64,000 nucleotides of DNA from Monomorium pharaonis. Its lineage: Eukaryota; Arthropoda; Insecta; Hymenoptera; Formicidae. Shown here in pieces: positions 43,858-52,922 of this stretch (position 1 is its first letter; each line of letters opens with the position of its first letter). The translations under genes were made by a program, and so were the position numbers. The notes beneath the pieces are model-generated. The model saw nothing but the letters and a program-made list of their open reading frames with translations, was not told the DNA's origin and searched no databases. The stretch is from contig NC_050467.1 of NCBI RefSeq assembly GCF_013373865.1, positions 36,627,132-36,691,131 of the forward strand. The letters run 5' to 3'.

Positions 43858-44382
43858 ACATAAATAAACTATTTTTAAAAATAAGCCTGAAGTATTAAGC
43901 GGGCAAAGATAAGAAGTAGCATACCGGACAAGGTGTTAGGTTGCACCTCGAGAGAATACCTTCCTCCTACGCGAAGAGTCCAATCGCCCCTCCATGTCGC
44001 ATGATGTAATAGCTAGGAAGTGTCTCTTTCTTTCTCTTTCTCACTCTTTCTCAGTGTCCGTTTCTCCATTTGAAAAGAGATTAAGCGAACGCATATAAAA
44101 CATCAAACTACATAATCAATTCATTAACCTTGCTCTAATAATTAAAATAATTCGAATCAACATTAAATAAATAAAAATTAGTAGATAAATTAAAGAAAAA
44201 GATAACATGAAGCCGTTTTACAATTAACTTTAAATGATAAAATGTTTCCTAGCAACGAGACACCATGCGATATATCGAAATTTACTAACAAACAAGCGAC
44301 ATATAAATTTTCTGACCAAAGTTATTATTATTATTATTATTATTATTATTTATTATGAATATCATGTTTTAAAGATAAAGCT
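43858..44382 (+). other. Non-coding 3' region between the two polypurine tracts
   Basis: Includes CTTTCTTTCTCTTTCTC pyrimidine runs (about 44025-44055) and a TTA triplet run (about 44318-44350). No gene seen. Confidence 0.6.
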
Positions 44383-44425
44383 CATACGTAGTAATAAAGT
44401 ACTACGTATGACTTAAGGGGGAAGG
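44383..44425 (+). promoter_or_regulatory. Stem-loop plus 3' polypurine tract, module 2
   Basis: CATACGTAGTA (44383-44393) pairs with TACTACGTATG (44400-44410), 6-nt loop. AAGGGGGAAGG ends exactly at the 3' LTR (44426), the position of the plus-strand primer. One stem pair is A-T here and G-C in module 1, a compensatory difference. Confidence 0.85.
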
Positions 44426-45545
44426 TGTAACGTACGCGGGAACATTTAAACTAAATTGTAATAATTACTAAAAAAAAAAAAAAACTAAATTTAAATAATA
44501 GAATATATGAGTATTGATTTCTTATTCGGTTGCTGTATTGATTTCTTATTCGGTTGCTGGCATTATCAAGTGCAGGTCGATATCGGAATCAAAATCGATT
44601 GATCATAGGGTTACACCCTGAGACAAAACCTTTCTCCTCCACAAGAAAATAAGTTTGCGTAGGGGAAAAAATGCGGCTTAAGTAGAGGGAAATTAAGTAT
44701 AAATAAATGAGCTAAATGCTCAGCGTCAGTGAGTCTTAATCTCAGTCTTAGTCTTGAATCTTAAGTCTTAAGTCTAAGTCAATTGCGATACTACTCGGGT
44801 TAGTCCGACAGTTATTCAGTTAGTCTGGGATTGTCGTGATCTTAAACTTGAGCGTTCTTAAATCAAAGTCTTTAGTGGACCAATTCTAGAATTCAGGCTC
44901 AGTTTGTTGTTTCGAAGTAGATTTTGGAATTAAAGGTAATTTAAATACTTCTCAAGTTCATTTAGTTTTCCTTTCAATCTCTGTCGCTGCCTTTTGAGTG
45001 GCAACAGGTCAAAACTAAACTCTGTCGCTGCCTTTGAGTGGCAACAGATTCAATTCAAACTCTGTCGTTGCCGAGAGCATTGAGGCAGATCTTTCGGGCC
45101 CTGTCGCTGACATTTGTGTGGCAACAGACCTGAATCCTGACTCTCACTCAGGTGTGGCAACTGAGTGTAATTAATTTAAACTTAACTCTAATATTAAATG
45201 CCCAAAAAGGGTGGTAGGCGTGTAAGAATTAAAAAACTAAGATATCAAATTAATCAAGCAATAATCTTTAATCGTGATCCTCTGAAATTTATTTACGAAT
45301 TAGATAAACTCTTGATTCAACCCTCCAAAAAGCCTAAAGAATTAAATAAATATAAACTTATCAGGATTGATTTTAAAATTAACTTTTCTCATTTCAAAAA
45401 TATAAAGAAAAAAGATCCAAGATATCAAACTTATAAAATTCGCTATCTTTTTGGTGAAGATTAATATTTCTCACAAACTTGTCCATCCCCGGGTAAATTA
45501 CTTAAATGTATTGACCCAAAACGGACATAAAATCAAAACGTGACA
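44426..45545 (+). repeat. 3' LTR
   Basis: 1120 bp, near-identical to 33397-34517. Differences include GAACATT for GAATATT at the start, a longer A run, a short deletion in GGTAATTTAAATAC and an AATCAAAAC end. TATAAATA and the embedded 88-residue ORF (45198-45464) are retained. Confidence 0.95.
45198..45464 (+). CDS. LTR-embedded basic ORF, 3' LTR copy
   Basis: Same 88-residue ORF as in the 5' LTR, differing at one residue (INFSHF for INFPHF). From this copy it would be translated only if the 3' LTR acts as a promoter into the downstream Polinton. Confidence 0.5.
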   Translation: MPKKGGRRVRIKKLRYQINQAIIFNRDPLKFIYELDKLLIQPSKKPKELNKYKLIRIDFKINFSHFKNIKKKDPRYQTYKIRYLFGED

Positions 45546-45549
45546 CGGG

Positions 45550-45734
45550 ATATGTTTGTAGTGAAAGAAAAATATAATCGATTTGTAAACTGCTTGCAGC
45601 GAAATAACATTAATAATAAGTGTGATGCTGTAAAGCTATTAGATGAAATATGTGTAAAAACTTCGCTCGTAGATTGCGAACTGATGGTTTATGCATCAGA
45701 CAATATTGTATATGATGCTTTGAATAATAAATAA
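45550..45734 (+). pseudogene. Polinton A gene X, 3' part
   Basis: Resumes gene X directly after the CGGG duplication and ends DNIVYDALNNK, matching the end DNIVYDALYDK of the Polinton B gene. With the retrotransposon and one CGGG disregarded the frame is continuous, so the gene was open when the insertion occurred. Confidence 0.85.
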
Positions 45735-45937
45735 ATATGTATTTCTATAAACGTTTTAAAAAAAATTGTTTTAGAATTATTTTTCCTATCAATTATCCTA
45801 ACTTAAAAACTATTTTAATTAATAAAATAGGGAAGAGAAAATATAAATGGGTAATGAAAATATTAAAAAATGCACAACACATAAAAAAATTATTTTTTAT
45901 TGCTAGACCATCAATTAAACAGTTTAAATACATTCTG

Positions 45938-46400
45938 TCAAGCGCAATTGTTCACATGATTTCGACAACGTAAGGTGTACGTAATGTCCAACTTGTTTAG
46001 AGGTTTTATGTCTTCGTAATGCACCTCAATATTTTCGACATTAGCTTCCTCTCTCGCCTCGTCCAGAAGTAAGTCATGCAGCCATTCTCGTTTCTCACAT
46101 CCCTTTACGTACACAACAATTTCATCATCGGTTGCAGTTGTACCCATCACTGCCTTTGTAATTAAATCTCTAGCCATGCTGTGCGGAATCAATCCATCCT
46201 CCCATGATATTCCGTGATGATTCACTTTCAACCATGATACCTGATGTTTTTCTGCTTTGGTAAGGTATTCCCATGGATAGGTGGGTGTAAACATGTAATG
46301 GGTGAGTTCAAATCCATCTTTGAGAGAGGCAAATTCCTTAAACGATAAATTCTCCACCAACGATGAAACCTTGCAGGTTCACGAACGTTGGTACAGACAT
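45938..46400 (-). pseudogene. Polinton A unknown minus-strand gene (gene Y)
   Basis: Counterpart of 54379-54993. Shared blocks: FASLKDGFELTHYMFTPTYP, NHHGISWEDGLIPHSMA, VYVKGCEKREWL. Compared with B it has one extra T near 46341 that shifts the N-terminal 20-odd residues out of frame, and a TGA at 45938 that removes the C-terminal CALQNVFKLFNWW block. Confidence 0.75.
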
Positions 46401-46496
46401 GACAGCTGTCGATGAGAACCGTCTGTGATCCGTCTCGACGCGTTATAAATTTTTATATCATCTTGATATTGTTTTGGAGAAAAAGTGGCGCCGCAC

Positions 46497-47663
46497 TTAG
46501 GTAATTTTGCGCACAACGTTGGTCAACGGGTTGTACTAAATCACACGATCGTGTATAATGAGACAGTACGTGGTAGTGTTCGCGGGTACATTTTCTCTGC
46601 ATTCAAATTCTAAGCGTACGTCCACGATTGCGCTCTTGACCGTTTTGTCGAGAGCAATCGATAATTATGAATAGATCATTATGTCGAAACATGGTGACTG
46701 ATTGATTCGACTCGAGATAATCATATCCGTAATAGTTTTTACAGAAATGTGCGTACGTCTCGTACAGAATCGACCATTTATTTTTATCGAAATCCAGATT
46801 CAGATCATCGTACGGATAACATTCCGAGTTTATATAGAGTTTCGCGTTGATTAATTTCAGACATGATATTCTTCCGACCAGCCTGCAAAGCAAAAACGAT
46901 GTATCGAGGCTTCTTGAGCTGAGTAGCGGTCTTGATGGCCAACGAATGTTTGGTTGTGCTTTGCAATAAAGGATACTGGTACAGATCCCAAGAGCGAAAT
47001 GCCATGCTGAGGTATCGCCCGCTTTCCAGAGCACGCAGCATCGACAGTTTATTTATCTCGTTCAGTAACGTGCGGCATTCGCCACTGAACTTTGAGTAAT
47101 TCAATCTTTGGCTCCAATTCTGAACTTCCCATCAAACAATTGTTATTGTTACGCGCGCGTATTAAAATCAGCTCATGGCGAGCGTTGATCACCACGCGTC
47201 TCTAATCTTCACAAAATCCCAACAGCATGTTGAGCGGTACGCAAAAATTAAAGTATCCGTTCGGAAGATTCCACGGATCCCAGCCGGCGTTCCTCGCGAT
47301 TACGTTTCTGGCGGCTGACATAGTTACATAGTTCTTGAGGGTGCTGGTTATTCCGACGTTTCTGTTTCGATCAATCTCCACACCGTCGAGCTCGTATCGA
47401 ATCTCATCAAACATGAACGCGACGCAATTATATGCCAATGTCACATCAGATCCCGCAACTGGTTTCTTTATTATAAGTTTTCCTTCAATATATAGAAAAT
47501 TTTCGTGCGGTAACGTGTAAAGATCCTGTTGTTGTATAGGAATTCTTATCTCATCGTTGTATTCGAATGTTGTGTTGGCAAACGGATTGTACGTGTGAGT
47601 CTCGATCTTGATGATGCGATCGTCAAAGACCGGCTCGTCCTCGATATTTAAAATATCCGTCAT
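46497..47663 (-). pseudogene. Polinton A major capsid protein, broken
   Basis: From ATG 47663: MTDILNIEDEPVFDDR, THTYNPFANTTF, QQQDLYTLPHENFLYIEGKL, DEIRYELDGVEIDRNRNVGI, the double jelly-roll capsid of Polintons. Lesions: TAG at 47202-47204 after GFCED, a 2-nt deletion near 47073 relative to B, and a larger deletion near 46862. The middle (GRYLSMAFRSWDLYQYPLL) and end (YGYDYLESN, IIDCSRQN) survive in shifted frames. It would build the icosahedral shell. Confidence 0.85.
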
Positions 47664-47857
47664 TGTCGCACCGCAAATCCCAGAGATTGTAGATATTCAA
47701 CATTCGACGCGGTGAGCCTCTTTTTCTTGGAACAGTCGAATGATCGAATATTATCGAACGTCGTCGCAAAAGTATCGGATGACTGCTGTAACGTTGGTGT
47801 TTTCGTCGTAAAGATGTTTATTTTTCTGGCGCGTTCCGACGCGTGTAGTACGAGCAT
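47660..47857 (-). CDS. Polinton A small conserved protein
   Basis: 65 residues from ATG 47857, overlapping the start of the capsid gene by 4 nt. Conserved with 56288-56485: it begins MLVL, has TLQQSSDTFATTFDNI and ends LTASNVEYLQSLGFAV. Open in both Polintons although neighbours are broken. Position between minor and major capsid genes suggests a minor virion or assembly protein; the family is not named. Confidence 0.65.
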   Translation of the reverse strand: MLVLHASERARKINIFTTKTPTLQQSSDTFATTFDNIRSFDCSKKKRLTASNVEYLQSLGFAVRQ

Positions 47858-47869
47858 CTCACGTTCGCG

Positions 47870-48610
47870 TTATCGTTGCAGCTGTCGTCGCATATGCAAT
47901 CTGACAGTAATTTCTTCTCCTCGAAAATCAAGCAATCGTCCGTTCTGGTCAACCACGCGTATCGTCAGATTCGTAACGCTCCGCACGATGATCGGCAGGT
48001 AAATGATCTGCGATGGCCTTTCCGAGATCTTATATCCAGGTGGAACGTTCGGTGAAAATTCGTGTATCGCGTGCACGCTCCTGTCGTTGCTGTACGCGCC
48101 CGCGGTCATGTTGCACTCTACGCGGATAATGTTTACGTTCATTATGTTGATTGACACGTCCGACTCATGCCATATTCGCGGTTCTAGTATACACTTCGAT
48201 GTGAATCCCAGGAGCGAGCCGATGTTGTTTGGTTTGCCAAAATTTATTTTGTATGCGCATCTGATCTCGCATCTCATCGTATTATAGTTTGCGCGGATCG
48301 TTATCGGACCTTTATCCCCACCATTACTATCTTCAGCCGCGACGTCACGTCGCGGACGTATTTGCGAAATCTCACGTTTCAAAAACTCATTAATGGCATG
48401 CAAATCGTACGATCCCTCGGGAATCGTAATCTCCGCGTTGTCTTTGCCAAAGTAAAATTTATTGTTTGAAGCATTTACGTTCGGTATCGTGTTATATGTT
48501 TCAAAGATCGCTAAACCGAGCTCGTAATCGTCGTCGCTCAAATCTATAGCTGGAGAGTAGCTTGCCGCGAGAATGCTGCTCTTGCTGCTCAGCGTAAATG
48601 TCAGCGACAT
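47870..48610 (-). CDS. Polinton A minor capsid (penton-like single jelly-roll) protein
   Basis: 246 residues from ATG 48610, uninterrupted. MSLTFTLSSKSSILAASYSP, YELGLAIFETYNTIPNVNAS, ITIPEGSYDLHAINEFLKRE, then HAIHEFSPNVPPGYKISERP and DFRGEEITVRLHMRR at the end. This matches the Polinton minor capsid/penton family, forming the vertices of the predicted virion. Its B homologue (56498-57265) is about 80% similar with an indel in the acidic loop (residues 90-110). Confidence 0.85.
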   Translation of the reverse strand: MSLTFTLSSKSSILAASYSPAIDLSDDDYELGLAIFETYNTIPNVNASNNKFYFGKDNAEITIPEGSYDLHAINEFLKREISQIRPRRDVAAEDSNGGDKGPITIRANYNTMRCEIRCAYKINFGKPNNIGSLLGFTSKCILEPRIWHESDVSINIMNVNIIRVECNMTAGAYSNDRSVHAIHEFSPNVPPGYKISERPSQIIYLPIIVRSVTNLTIRVVDQNGRLLDFRGEEITVRLHMRRQLQR

Positions 48611-48649
48611 GTTTGAACGAATACTGAGATTAAACAGCGCAACCGGTCT

Positions 48650-48997
48650 TTAAATCGAGTGTAAAAATAACAGACAAAGTTGTCCGCAATTCCTTTGATC
48701 GTAAGTTTGATACGACGTTCGATTGTACTCTATCTTTGTCACATCATCCCCAAAATATCGTACGAGTTCTCTGGGTGATCGTAGATTGCCGAAACTGTCG
48801 AAATACGCCATGTGATTTCTCCTCTTTGCGTACGCCACCCAATGAGTACCGGGGTCCTCCGCATCGTCCAGATTTACGATACCGCTCTCGTTTCGACGCG
48901 CACCGCTCGTCGGTAACGCGTTACGCATAAACACTCCTCTGAAATATGGGATACACAATCGTCTTGCCAATTGATGTAGTTGCACGTTCGTCGTCAC
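48650..48997 (-). CDS. Polinton A adenain-like cysteine protease
   Basis: C5-type domain with catalytic His in GTHWVAYAKRRNHMAY, acidic partner in FDSFG and Cys in YDQRNCGQLCLLFL. The domain is open. The first codon at 48997 is GTG, not ATG. The frame is open upstream through the overlapping end of the PLA2 gene but has no ATG; the first in-frame ATG is inside the domain (FMRNALP). A CCGCAG|GTG acceptor-like site lies at the start, so a spliced or non-AUG start is likely. Processes capsid precursors. Confidence 0.8.
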   Translation of the reverse strand: MTTNVQLHQLARRLCIPYFRGVFMRNALPTSGARRNESGIVNLDDAEDPGTHWVAYAKRRNHMAYFDSFGNLRSPRELVRYFGDDVTKIEYNRTSYQTYDQRNCGQLCLLFLHSI

Positions 48998-49011
48998 ACC
49001 TGCGGATATTT

Positions 49012-49666
49012 TTAACGCCTCTTTGACATATTTTTTCGTTTCGCTTTTACACCTTTTCCGTACTTGTACGGGACGAGGTACAGTCCTCGTCCGCCTCTGT
49101 ACGGGGCGAGATACACTCCGCGCCCTTTCATCGCGCGATTGTGACGTTGCAGCTTCTCGAGCTGACGTCGCGCAGCTTTGTTGTTGTTTACCACCTTTGT
49201 CACACCAGCCGCTCCGCCGATCAATGATCCGAGCGCGCCCAACATCGGTAAAATTGGTAACATGCCGCCTCGTCTCGCTGTTGGAAGTATACGTTTTTTT
49301 TCGTTACCTTTTTTTTCTTTATGCCCATACCTATCTTTGTCTTGGCTTTCATGGCTGCCCAGACGGCAGCGGCGGCTGCTCTTTCTCCGAGAGCCGAGTC
49401 TTTCGCGATTACGCGTGTTCATGCTTTCGCGGCGAGTATCTCGTCCGCCACGTGTCTGTCGACGGAGCTCGTTGCTCCGAGAATACGCAATGTCGTGTTC
49501 GCGGCACGCCGCGTCCAGCGGATTTATACCCCTATCGCCTCTAGCTAATCGTTTTTCCAAGTGCGTTCCCGGTCCGCAAAATTGATAACCGGGGATATGT
49601 AGCTCGAATGAAAGCGCGTTTCAAAAGATGACCGCAGCCGCTTTTTACTTTTGCGACAGCTGGCAT
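49012..49666 (-). pseudogene. Polinton A PLA2-domain virion protein, broken
   Basis: From ATG 49666 by comparison with B. It retains the PLA2 catalytic block (DAACREHDIAYSRSNEL) in one frame. A shifted Arg-rich segment (RRQTRGGRDTRRE) follows before returning to frame at KKRILPTARRGGMLPILPML, the Gly-rich helix LGSLIGGAAGV and the repeated GxYLAPYRGGRGLYLVPYKYG. The N-terminal Ca-loop part (GPGT) is out of frame near 49570-49600. Parvovirus VP1-type PLA2 domains breach endosomal membranes; this copy cannot make the whole protein. Confidence 0.75.
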
Positions 49667-49914
49667 TCGGTACAATTCTTGATCAACGGCGCGGGTCTGA
49701 CGATGCGCGTTTGCTGCCACGGCTGATTATAATGCTCGTTGCAGCGACGATATTGTTGAACTTCGAAATCAGTCTTTATATATTCCGGGAGCTTATCCCA
49801 CACGTGTTCGATATAGTTGGCGCACTCGCGTAACAGAACGATCTTTGGTACGAATTGTAACTGTTCAGTGCTCAAATTTATAATATCGGAAGGATGTGAT
49901 AGTATGAGATACAT
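49645..49914 (-). CDS. Polinton A small protein upstream of the PLA2 gene
   Basis: 89 residues from ATG 49914: MYLILSHPSDIINLSTEQLQ, NYIEHVWDKLPEYIKTDFEV, CNEHYNQPWQQTR and C-terminal CTECQLSQK. Overlaps the PLA2 start by about 20 nt. The B copy (58327 on) has the same body but ACG in place of this ATG. Not recognised. A TATA-like CTATTTATAGGC (49946-49957, minus) lies about 40 nt upstream and would start the whole minus-strand capsid cluster. Confidence 0.6.
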   Translation of the reverse strand: MYLILSHPSDIINLSTEQLQFVPKIVLLRECANYIEHVWDKLPEYIKTDFEVQQYRRCNEHYNQPWQQTRIVRPAPLIKNCTECQLSQK

Positions 49915-49945
49915 GTTTGCTACTGAGCGATGCGCGATTTTGCAT

Positions 49946-49957
49946 GCCTATAAATAG
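49946..49957 (-). promoter_or_regulatory. TATA-like core, capsid cluster of Polinton A
   Basis: GCCTATAAATAG on +, CTATTTATAGGC on -, 32 nt upstream of ATG 49914. The same dodecamer occurs at the corresponding place in Polinton B and before both ATPase genes. Confidence 0.6.
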
Positions 49958-50204
49958 TCTTGCGAGGTTTTTGTTTCTTAGTAATTTTTTTATTATTCGC
50001 TTTAAAAAACCGTGCGAGTACTATTATGAAAAAATAGTTTTCAAGCCATGAGTGAAACGTCACAGGGCAATAGTTTACTCGAGCGTCGACGATAAGCTCA
50101 AGTGACATCTCCACAGCGTGGGGATGATAAGTACCAAAATCATAAACAGTAGCCTTCGAAGCCGGACTGACCGTCAGTTCAATCTGAAGTTTCGCGAAGA
50201 CAAA

Positions 50205-50812
50205 ATGAATTTTTACAATTCCGAAACAATGGCACTGGTTGTAAGTATTTCTTACCTATTTTTACATTATTTATATTAATTTATATTATTTAAATTAATT
50301 TATATTATTTATATTAATATTAATTAATTTTTTGCAGTGCCTTTGCTGTGAGGAAGAGGTGCAAATAGCACTTCCGAAATGTTTCCTGGCTATAGGATAT
50401 ATATATATCCATAGCCGGCAGGCGGTGCGCACAGCTCGTCGCCATCCAAATACTTTTCCCCCGTTAGACCCGGCGGCATGCATCGATTTGCCTGCAATCA
50501 TTGTAAGTACCATTTTTATATTTCAACGTATATATTGCGTATTTTTAATGAATAATTACATATAATTTGTGCTTGTTTTAGTGTATGTGTTCGGGTGATG
50601 TAATTTTAAGAACCGATATATCCATTCCGCAACACGTAAACATTCAACAGTACCGATTGCGGGTGCAGTGCAGCCGTCGGATAGAACGCAAGTATCATGA
50701 CTGGATATGGGGAGATATCGAGGATGATAATAACTACAATTATGAGGATATTTTCGACTTGCGGTACTTATTCGGAATGGAGGTAGAAAAAGAAAAAGAA
50801 AAGGAAAATTGA
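50205..50812 (+). CDS. Three-exon cysteine-rich protein, only in Polinton A
   Basis: Exons 50205-50240, 50338-50502 and 50582-50812, joined by two GTAAGT donors with TTTTGCAG and TGTTTTAG acceptors; all boundaries are phase 0. The product is 143 residues: MNFYNSETMALV, then CLCCEEEVQIALPKC, a Pro-rich middle, CMCSGDVILRTDISIP, and an acidic end (WIWGDIEDDNNYNYEDIF). Each new exon opens at a Cys cluster, supporting the model. B has a minisatellite at this place instead. No family recognised; possibly a captured host gene or a zinc-binding regulator. Confidence 0.6.
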
Positions 50813-51669
50813 GACTATGACAGATATGCGAATCATATTTTAGATCAAATTGAAAATATTTTTTAATAGAAATTAAGAAAAAAAATATAATATACATTTT
50901 ATAGTTATACATAGTACTTTTTATATTATTTTAGATATATTTTATAGTTATATGTAGTATTTTAGATGTATTATTACATTATATTATATTATATTATATT
51001 ATACAATGTCTTTTTTTAGTTTCATAGTTATTTTATACAGTATTTTTCGTAATTGCAATATTAATATTTTAAATATATATATTATAGATATACCGCATAT
51101 CTTTTTTATTCATCCTTCAATCTTGCATGCTATCCTCTTTTCTCTTTTTCGTCTCGCTCGCGCGACCGTCAATACGGTCCTTTTCCCCATACGCTGCGTT
51201 TACACACACACACTTGCGCACACACACCTTCTCTAGCACGCGACCGTCGATACGCTTCTTTCTCTACAGGCTGTGTTCACACATACTCACGCCTTCTTTA
51301 GCACGCGACCGTCGATACGCTTCTTTCTTTACACGCTGTGTTCACACATACGCGCACATACTCACGCCTTCTCTAGCACGCATACACGTCTAACCGTCTT
51401 CTCTGTTACGTATACACATGCGCAAGTGCCTTCTTTAGCACACACACACACACACACATACACGTCTTTCTCTATCAAGCGCCTTCTCTCTAGCACACAC
51501 GAACGCACGCATACGTTTCTTTCTCCGTGCGCTGCATTCACAAACACACGCACACACCTCTATCACGCATGTGCAAATATACAAAGGCGTATTTCCATAG
51601 ATCGTACACCGCACTCACACACCTATAAATAGGACGTTCGATTCCGATATGTAATCGGATTCGGAAAAC
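50813..51669 (+). repeat. Spacer with CA-rich minisatellite, Polinton A
   Basis: 50813-51110 is AT-rich (ATTATATTATATT run). 51130-51560 has three or four units of GCACGCGACCGTCGATACGC plus CTTCTTTCT and CACACATAC segments, grading into (CA)n. Thr/Ser-rich frames here are repeat translations. CCTATAAATAG at 51622-51632 is the ATPase TATA element. Confidence 0.8.
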
Positions 51670-52370
51670 ATGAGATTCATGCGGCAACCTTTGACGATTT
51701 GCATAACGAATTACGACGATAAATTACAATCGATGGGAGGCGGCGGAGAGAAGCGTAAGCATGGCGCGATGCTGCCGAATATATACGCGCCATCATTTGC
51801 GGTCCGTCGAACTGCGGTAAAACCAACGTTCTAATAAATTTGTTGGAATGTCCACACAGTGTACATTTCGAGAACGTGTACGTGTACTCGAAATCGCTAC
51901 AACAGCCGAAATATCGATATCTGGAGAATTTGTTGTCGTCGATGGACGAGATCGGTTACTTTACGTTCTCCAATAACAGTGACGTCATTCCACCGAGCGA
52001 GGCGCGTCCAAACTCGATTTTCGTCTTCGATGACGTTGCGTGCAATAAGCAGGATGTCGTGAAAGAATATTTTCAATGGGTAGACACTCGAACGTCGACT
52101 GCTTTTATCTCTGTCAGTCGTACGCGAGAATACCTAAACATCTTACACGTGATAACGCCAACCTGCTGATCCTGTTTAAGCAGGACGGTACCAACTTGAA
52201 ACACGTGTACAAAGATCAACACCGACATGTCGTATGATGATTTTAGTGAATTATGTCACGATTGTTGGCAGCGTGATTATGGATTTTTGACGATAGACAA
52301 GGACAGTGCACTTGCTAACGGGCGATACAGAAGAGGATTCAACGAGTTTGCAATACCGCGAAACAGTTAG
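51670..52370 (+). pseudogene. Polinton A packaging ATPase, frameshifted
   Basis: ATG 51670, 48 nt after CCTATAAATAG. Matches 59477-60184 of B. Retains a canonical Walker A (GPSNCGKT, near 51810) and Walker B (SIFVFDDVAC). Single-base deletions near 51780 and 52075 and a 5-nt deletion near 52212 put the N-terminus, body and C-terminus in different frames. FtsK/HerA-type ATPases drive genome packaging. Confidence 0.85.
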
Positions 52371-52423
52371 TCGTTATTGATACTTTGTCGAGGTGAAACG
52401 TGCGATCAACACTCTCTGTTAAC

Positions 52424-52922
52424 ATGGCTGAGAACAAAGATACACGTGAGCGTGAGAAAATTGCGAGAGAAATTAAAAAAACGAGCGAATCGATTCGAAA
52501 GAAACATCGTGCTCTAAAAACCGGCAGGATCGAAGAGGATATCGTGACTAAGAGACATTTTGAACCGAGAGAGCGATGTAGACAATATATACGGTGTTCG
52601 TCTCGAGAATAATGGAATGATGCTTGGTAATAAACATTTCGATGTGGACAACGAGGATAACATAATTATCGACAATGTACGTTACGCTGGTATACCTGGT
52701 CTTTATGAATTAATCTTCAAGAAAATCCTCGCTAATGACATCTACACAGATGATGATTTACAAAAGTACAAAAGCATATTGTTTGCTACAAACGTGCATA
52801 GACGCAATTACACCAAGGATAGTCAATTACGGAGCAACAGAGGATACAAGTACAAACACCTGATCGCACCGTTGATGTCGATCGAACCTACGCCGAAAAA
52901 GAAGAAATCCGGAAAGGGATTA
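52424..52922 (+). pseudogene. Polinton A DUF8207-like protein, deleted and interrupted
   Basis: ATG 52424. N-terminal REREKIAREIKKTSESIRKK coiled segment, then a deletion (about 300 nt relative to B) after RHFEP that shifts the frame, then the conserved domain in 52560-52920: VRLENNGMMLGNKHFDVDNE, IPGLYELIFKK, NRGYKYKHLIAPLMS. It is cut at 52922 by the start of Polinton B, whose terminal sequence supplies the last residues and stop (52959-52961). Confidence 0.8.

Larger units (their letters stand above)
33397..45545 (+). mobile_element. Env-bearing Ty3/gypsy-type LTR retrotransposon (errantivirus-like)
   Basis: 12,149 bp, flanked by CGGG on both sides (33393-33396, 45546-45549). Order: 5' LTR, displaced tRNA-Leu primer site, Cys-pair ORF, gag, protease-RT-RNase H, integrase, env, second Cys-pair ORF, two polypurine-tract modules, 3' LTR. 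The LTRs differ at about 10 sites in 1.12 kb plus small indels, so insertion is fairly recent. Gag-pol has four interruptions; env is open. Inserted in the sense direction inside Polinton A gene X. Confidence 0.95.
31984..52922 (+). mobile_element. Polinton/Maverick A (interrupted twice)
   Basis: Begins AGTAGGAATAGAAAGG and carries, around a 12.1-kb retrotransposon insertion, the Polinton gene order: two-exon gene, minus-strand capsid cluster, three-exon gene, ATPase, DUF8207-like gene. It stops at 52922, where a second Polinton starts inside the DUF8207-like frame. Its integrase and polymerase B should lie right of Polinton B, outside this window. Most genes have indels or stops; the minor capsid, small conserved protein and protease domain stay open. 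Polintons are self-synthesising DNA transposons with virion genes. Confidence 0.85.

Noticed and set aside
43169..50812. Homology between the retrotransposon and Polinton Cys-rich proteins
   Set aside because: Both have CxC/CxxC clusters and acidic tails, but spacing and order differ; no alignable block.
51127..51632. Thr/His-rich plus frames
   Set aside because: Translation of CA-rich tandem units; not conserved in Polinton B.
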